From JAJTHJ01 sp046316025 (GTDB lineage Bacteria > Pseudomonadota > Gammaproteobacteria > Burkholderiales > Burkholderiaceae_F): DNA of 64,000 bases. How positions within the stretch are numbered: the first letter of the stretch is position 1; the number at the start of each line of letters is the position of its first letter. Shown here in pieces: positions 60,539 to 64,000 of the stretch. Position numbers and translations under genes: made by a program. The stretch spans positions 38,553-102,552 of the forward strand of contig JBKCXU010000115.1 of assembly GCA_046316025.1 (NCBI GenBank), read 5' to 3'. The notes under the pieces are model-generated. The model made no database searches and had not been told where the DNA came from. It saw only the letters and a list, made by a program, of their open reading frames with translations.

Positions 60539-63235
60539 ATGCCGCACCCACGGCGCGCAAAAACGCAACGCAGCCAACCAACCTTGCCGGTAGCGGCCGA
60601 ACCCCTGAAGCGAGGCGCTTGGTTGGGCCTGTTCGTAGCGGCGTCGGTGGCCGGCTGTGGCGGTGGAGGCGACGCAGCGCCCGCAGTGACTTCGCCCGTG
60701 GCAACGCCGTCGCCGGCTCCCGGTCCGACGCCCGCACCGTCGCCCTCACCGGCGCCAACGCCGGCTCCGTCACCGGCGCCGGCTCCTGCCCCGACACCTG
60801 CGCCTGCGCCTGCGCCGGCACCAGCTCCCGCCCCGGCGCCGAGCCCGGCACCGTCCTATGCGTGGGCCGTGCCGATCACCGGCACGCTTCCCATCGCCCG
60901 TGGTGTCGTCATCGCCGACAGCGGCGACATTGTCGTTGCCGGCTCGACCTCGGGTGCCGTGTCCGTGGGAGGAACACCCGCCTCTCGCCCCGGCAGCGGT
61001 TCCGACATTCTCTACGCCCGACTTACGTCCAGTGGCGCGACGGCGACGGTGCGGGCATTTGGCGGCTCGGGCAGCGATTTCGCTTTCGATGTAGCCGCGG
61101 CACCGGCCGCCGGGGTGCTCGTCACCGGCCAGACCGTAGGCGCCGTGGATCTTGGCGGCATCTCGACGCCGGCGACCTCCGCCGCCCAGGCTTACGTGGC
61201 CCGCTACGGCAGCGACGATCGGCTCCAGTGGTTGCTGACTGCCAGTGGCGGCAACAGCTCCTTCGGTAACGAAATCTCCAGCATCGCGGACGGCAGCTCG
61301 TCGGTGCAGGGCGGCTTCGAGGGCGCGATCGCCTTCGGCGCCCTGTTGTTGACCGCACCTGCGGGGGTGACGAGCACCCAATCGTTCGTCCTACGTGTGA
61401 GTCGGGACGGCACACCGGTCTGGTTGTACGGCGTCATGGGTGCCGGCAAGGCGGCCGTGCGCGGTGTCGCGACCGCTGCCGACGGCAGCACGTTCGCGGT
61501 CGGAGACTTCAACGGCACGATCTCGATTTCCGGCGCCGGCGGCACGTCGGTGTCCCTCACGTCCTCCAATGCCGCAAACTCGGCCAATGACGCAGCCGGC
61601 GACTGCTTCGCGGCACTCTGGGGCGGCGACGGCACTCTGCGTTGGGCGACGCGGGTTGGCGGGGCCGGCGCCGACAAGTGCCGCGGCGCAGGCATCGACG
61701 AGCAAGGCGACGTTTACGCCGGCGGCACGTTCGAGCAGAGCCTGTCGTTCGGCCAGCAGACCCTGACCAGTCGGGGTGCGGCGGACTTGATGCTGCTGAA
61801 ATTCGGCAACAACGGCGCCCCGCTGTGGGGTCTCGGCTTTGGCAGCGCCGGCGACGACGAGGGGGTCGAACTCGAGGTCGGCGCCGACGGCGAAACCGTG
61901 CTGTCCGCTCAGGTGCGTTCGAGCGCCGTCTTCCCCGACGGCACCACCTACACGTTCACCGGCTCGCACCGCAGCGCATTCGTCGCGCGCTTCGGCACCG
62001 ACGGCTCGTCCCGCTGGGTTGCCACTTCGCCAGCCACCGAGGACACCGTCAACTACGCCCTCGCGTTGGCGCCGGACGGGTCGGCAGCGACCGTCGGCAC
62101 GTTCAGTGGGCAGATCGCGTTCGGGACCACGACGCTGAGTTCGACCGGTAACGCGTCCTACATCGCCCGCCTCGCCTCCTCGACGTCGCCGCCTCCCGGC
62201 AACGGCGGACTGCCCGCTGGCGTCGACTTCGCGGCGGCCGCCGACTATGCACAGCAGCGCGGCAGCCGGGGCGTCGTCGTGGCCAACGCGACTACCGTAC
62301 TCGCCGAACAGTATTTCGGCAGCGATACCGGCACAACGGTGCGCTCGATCGCGAGCGGCTCCAAGAGCTTCAGCTGCGCGCTCGCGGCCGCGGCAGAGGA
62401 GGACGGACTGCTCAACCTCGACGACTTGGCCTCCAAGTACGTCGCCGCGTGGCGAACGAGCGGCGACGCGACCCAGACCGACCTGAAGAGCCAGATCCGC
62501 ATCCGCGACCTACTCACCCTGAGTTCCGGCTTGCGCACGTCAGGCAGCGTCGGTGCCGGCCTGACGACCGTCGACAGCTACCGGCAGGCGATTTACTCGC
62601 CTTCGAGCTTCGCACCCGGCGTCGCGGTTCAGTACAACCCCAACAGTTTCCAGGCGTTCCTGGCCGTGTTCGAACTCGCAACGGGCGGCCGCCTTGCCAG
62701 CGACGGGGCGATCCGCGGCGGCACCGATCCGGCCGACTACCTGCAGTCGCGCGTGCTGTCGCGAATCGGCATGACCGGGCCCACCTGGCAGCGGGATGTC
62801 AACGGCAAGCCCAACTTTGCCGGCGGCGCCGCGCTCAGCGCGCTCGATTGGGTCAAGTACGGCCAGTTCCTGCTCAACGACGGTCGCGTGGGGTCGGCGC
62901 AGGTCGTCGGCGCCGATCGGATTCGCCGCTGCTCCACGCTCGACAATCCAGCCTTTCAGGGTTACGGCCTCTCGCTATGGCTTAACCGCGCGGTCGGAAA
63001 CACCTATCAGGCCGGCCAGGACGCAGTCACGGTTTTGCGCGGCTTGGGCTGGCTGACCGGGGGCGGATTCGCGCCGCAGGCGCCGGCGGACGTGTACATG
63101 GCGGCGGGCAGCGGCGGTTATCGTCTTTACGTGATCCCGTCCCGCAATCTGGTCGTGGTCAGGTTCGGCGGCTCCGAAGAAAGCGACGGGTCGCTGGCCG
63201 TGGACAACGAGTTCATCCGTCGTCTGCTGCCATAG
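60539..63235 (+). CDS. Lipoprotein fusing a repeat region to a beta-lactamase-like serine hydrolase
   Basis: 898 residues from ATG 60539 (GAGAGG ribosome site). Lipoprotein signal ending SVAGC (Cys40), then a Pro/Ala linker (about 50-102). Residues about 105-560 contain repeated blocks of the type GDIVVAGSTSG, SDILYARLTSSG, GDVYAGGTFEQSLSFG, ADLMLLKFGNNGAPLWG, which are beta-propeller (SBBP-like) repeats. A ProGly spacer leads to a serine hydrolase of the class C beta-lactamase/esterase fold: SGSK (Ser606, Lys609), RDLLTLSSGLR, VQYNPNSFQ in place of YSN, LDWVKYGQFLLNDG and GSGGYRLYVIPSRNLVVVR in place of KTG. Function unknown; surface ester or amide hydrolase is likely. The long in-frame upstream extension is not used. 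Confidence 0.85.
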   Translation: MPHPRRAKTQRSQPTLPVAAEPLKRGAWLGLFVAASVAGCGGGGDAAPAVTSPVATPSPAPGPTPAPSPSPAPTPAPSPAPAPAPTPAPAPAPAPAPAPAPSPAPSYAWAVPITGTLPIARGVVIADSGDIVVAGSTSGAVSVGGTPASRPGSGSDILYARLTSSGATATVRAFGGSGSDFAFDVAAAPAAGVLVTGQTVGAVDLGGISTPATSAAQAYVARYGSDDRLQWLLTASGGNSSFGNEISSIADGSSSVQGGFEGAIAFGALLLTAPAGVTSTQSFVLRVSRDGTPVWLYGVMGAGKAAVRGVATAADGSTFAVGDFNGTISISGAGGTSVSLTSSNAANSANDAAGDCFAALWGGDGTLRWATRVGGAGADKCRGAGIDEQGDVYAGGTFEQSLSFGQQTLTSRGAADLMLLKFGNNGAPLWGLGFGSAGDDEGVELEVGADGETVLSAQVRSSAVFPDGTTYTFTGSHRSAFVARFGTDGSSRWVATSPATEDTVNYALALAPDGSAATVGTFSGQIAFGTTTLSSTGNASYIARLASSTSPPPGNGGLPAGVDFAAAADYAQQRGSRGVVVANATTVLAEQYFGSDTGTTVRSIASGSKSFSCALAAAAEEDGLLNLDDLASKYVAAWRTSGDATQTDLKSQIRIRDLLTLSSGLRTSGSVGAGLTTVDSYRQAIYSPSSFAPGVAVQYNPNSFQAFLAVFELATGGRLASDGAIRGGTDPADYLQSRVLSRIGMTGPTWQRDVNGKPNFAGGAALSALDWVKYGQFLLNDGRVGSAQVVGADRIRRCSTLDNPAFQGYGLSLWLNRAVGNTYQAGQDAVTVLRGLGWLTGGGFAPQAPADVYMAAGSGGYRLYVIPSRNLVVVRFGGSEESDGSLAVDNEFIRRLLP

Positions 63236-63488
63236 GCCTAGTAGCGCGGCGTCGCCTGCGCTGAGGGCGGTGCCGCCGTCCGACTCCGCGAGCGGGCCGT
63301 GCGGTCGCCACTGCTCTCTCGAACTCGGCGCGCCAATGATCGGGGCAAGGAGTGCACCCGTACGGCTCACGTGCGTGTGGCGCTGGAGGGGTAGGATCGG
63401 CCCGCGCAGTCGCTGCTCTCGACCGACGCATCCAGGCACGACAGTGGCGCAGGGCCGCTTCACCCAGTAGAGGGAAGGGACCGAACGC
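63236..63488. other. Gap between lipoprotein and aldehyde dehydrogenase genes
   Basis: 253 bases between two convergent genes. I see no gene, repeat or clear terminator hairpin with a T-run here. Confidence 0.6.
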
Positions 63489-64000
63489 TCAGAAGCGCTT
63501 CATCCACCCGAGCATCTTCCCCACCAACGGCCGATACGGCGGCGCGAAGAGGCCCATGCCGTTGAGCTTCGACTGCTCGAACACCGGCGTCAGCTTGGAC
63601 AAGGCATCGAAGCCCCACTTGCCGTGATAGTGGCCGATGCCGGAGGCGCCCACGCCGCCAAACGGCAGTGCGTCCTGCGCCACGTGCATCAGCGTCTCGT
63701 TGATGCAGGCGCCGCCGACGTGCGTCTGCTCCAGCGCCCACTGCGCGCGGCTGCGATCACGGTCGAACCAGTACAGCGCCAGCGGCCGCGGCCGCGCATT
63801 GATGAAGGCCACCGCCTGCGGCAGATCGTCGTAGGGCAGCACCGGCAGGATCGGGCCGAAGATCTCGTCGCGCATCAGCGCCAGTTGCGGCGATGGGTCG
63901 ATCACCAGCGTGGCCGCCAGACGGTGGCGCAGCTCGTCGGCTGCCGCGCCCTCGAACAGCGGCTGGACCCGCGCGCCAGCGGCGCGCGCCTCCTCCAGAT
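63489..64000 (-). CDS. Aldehyde dehydrogenase (coniferyl-aldehyde type), C-terminal part
   Basis: The frame remains open to the window edge, so the 5' part is missing; 170 residues are visible, counting from LEEARAAGARVQPLFEG. ATLVIDPSPQLALMRDEIFGPILPVLPY holds the conserved EIFGP block, and GGACINETLMHVAQDALPFGGVGASGIGHYHGKWGF is the C-terminal ALDH signature with the N-E-T and PFGGV(G)xSG motifs. The tail FGAL-type LFAPPYRPLVGKMLGWMKRF resembles coniferyl aldehyde dehydrogenases. The catalytic Cys is outside the window. Confidence 0.9.
   Translation of the reverse strand, partial: LEEARAAGARVQPLFEGAAADELRHRLAATLVIDPSPQLALMRDEIFGPILPVLPYDDLPQAVAFINARPRPLALYWFDRDRSRAQWALEQTHVGGACINETLMHVAQDALPFGGVGASGIGHYHGKWGFDALSKLTPVFEQSKLNGMGLFAPPYRPLVGKMLGWMKRF

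Overview
The window is about 64 kb of very GC-rich chromosomal backbone from a Gram-negative bacterium, most likely a betaproteobacterium of the Burkholderiales/Rhodocyclales type. The evidence is gene order: glnD followed by def and ligA-zipA-smc; uvrC-pgsA-tRNA(Gly)-tRNA(Cys)-tRNA(Leu); and the long minus-strand series DUF177-rpmF-plsX-fabH-fabD-fabG-acpP-fabF-rpoE-rseA-rseB-mucD-lepA-lepB-rnc-era-recO-pdxJ-acpS-nagZ. Genes are packed tightly, with many ATGA or GTGA stop/start overlaps. I see no transposase, phage, CRISPR array or rRNA gene.

Layout. 1-3.6 kb: the 3' part of glnD, two exported alpha/beta hydrolases and def. 3.6-11.1 kb (minus): a methylthioinosine-type phosphorylase, ligA, zipA and smc. 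11.2-18.9 kb (plus): queF, the lysine/diaminopimelate genes dapC, dapD and dapE with a pilU-like ATPase among them, prmB and an ABC-F ATPase. 19-27.2 kb: an acyl-CoA/carboxylic-acid metabolism block (class III CoA-transferase/racemase, histidine phosphatase, APH-like kinase, exported SRPBCC protein, quinone oxidoreductase, acyl-CoA dehydrogenase, GST, lldD). 27.2-30.8 kb (minus): uvrC, pgsA, three tRNAs and a DUF1178 gene. 30.9-31.4 kb: efp. 31.4-49.6 kb (minus): the translation/RNA-processing, sigma-E envelope-stress and fatty-acid genes named above. 49.6-55.5 kb: maf, a Rieske protein, a HAD phosphatase, rluC and the divergent rne. 55.6-58.7 kb (plus): molybdenum cofactor genes moaA-mobA-moeA. 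58.7-63.2 kb: a multicopper oxidase divergent from a large lipoprotein that fuses a repeat region to a serine beta-lactamase-like hydrolase. The window ends inside an aldehyde dehydrogenase gene.

How the genes work together. plsX/fabH/fabD/fabG/acpP/fabF form a fatty-acid initiation and elongation set, and acpS, which activates AcpP, lies further along the same strand. rpoE-rseA-rseB-mucD is a full envelope-stress module, with a good sigma-E-type promoter just upstream of rpoE. dapC, dapD and dapE supply three steps of the succinylase branch of lysine synthesis. moaA, mobA and moeA carry out early and late steps of molybdopterin cofactor assembly.

The most unusual features are: a family of about 85-base GC-rich palindromic repeats, present at least eight times, of which one lies in frame inside moeA and another encodes the tail of a phosphatase; a nested inverted repeat between tRNA-Cys and tRNA-Leu; a kinase plus acyl-CoA dehydrogenase pair that looks like a split ACAD10/11 or LvaA/LvaC module; an EF-P with an arginine-tipped, alphaproteobacterial-looking sequence; and the repeat/beta-lactamase lipoprotein. 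No clearly undescribed multi-gene system could be demonstrated.
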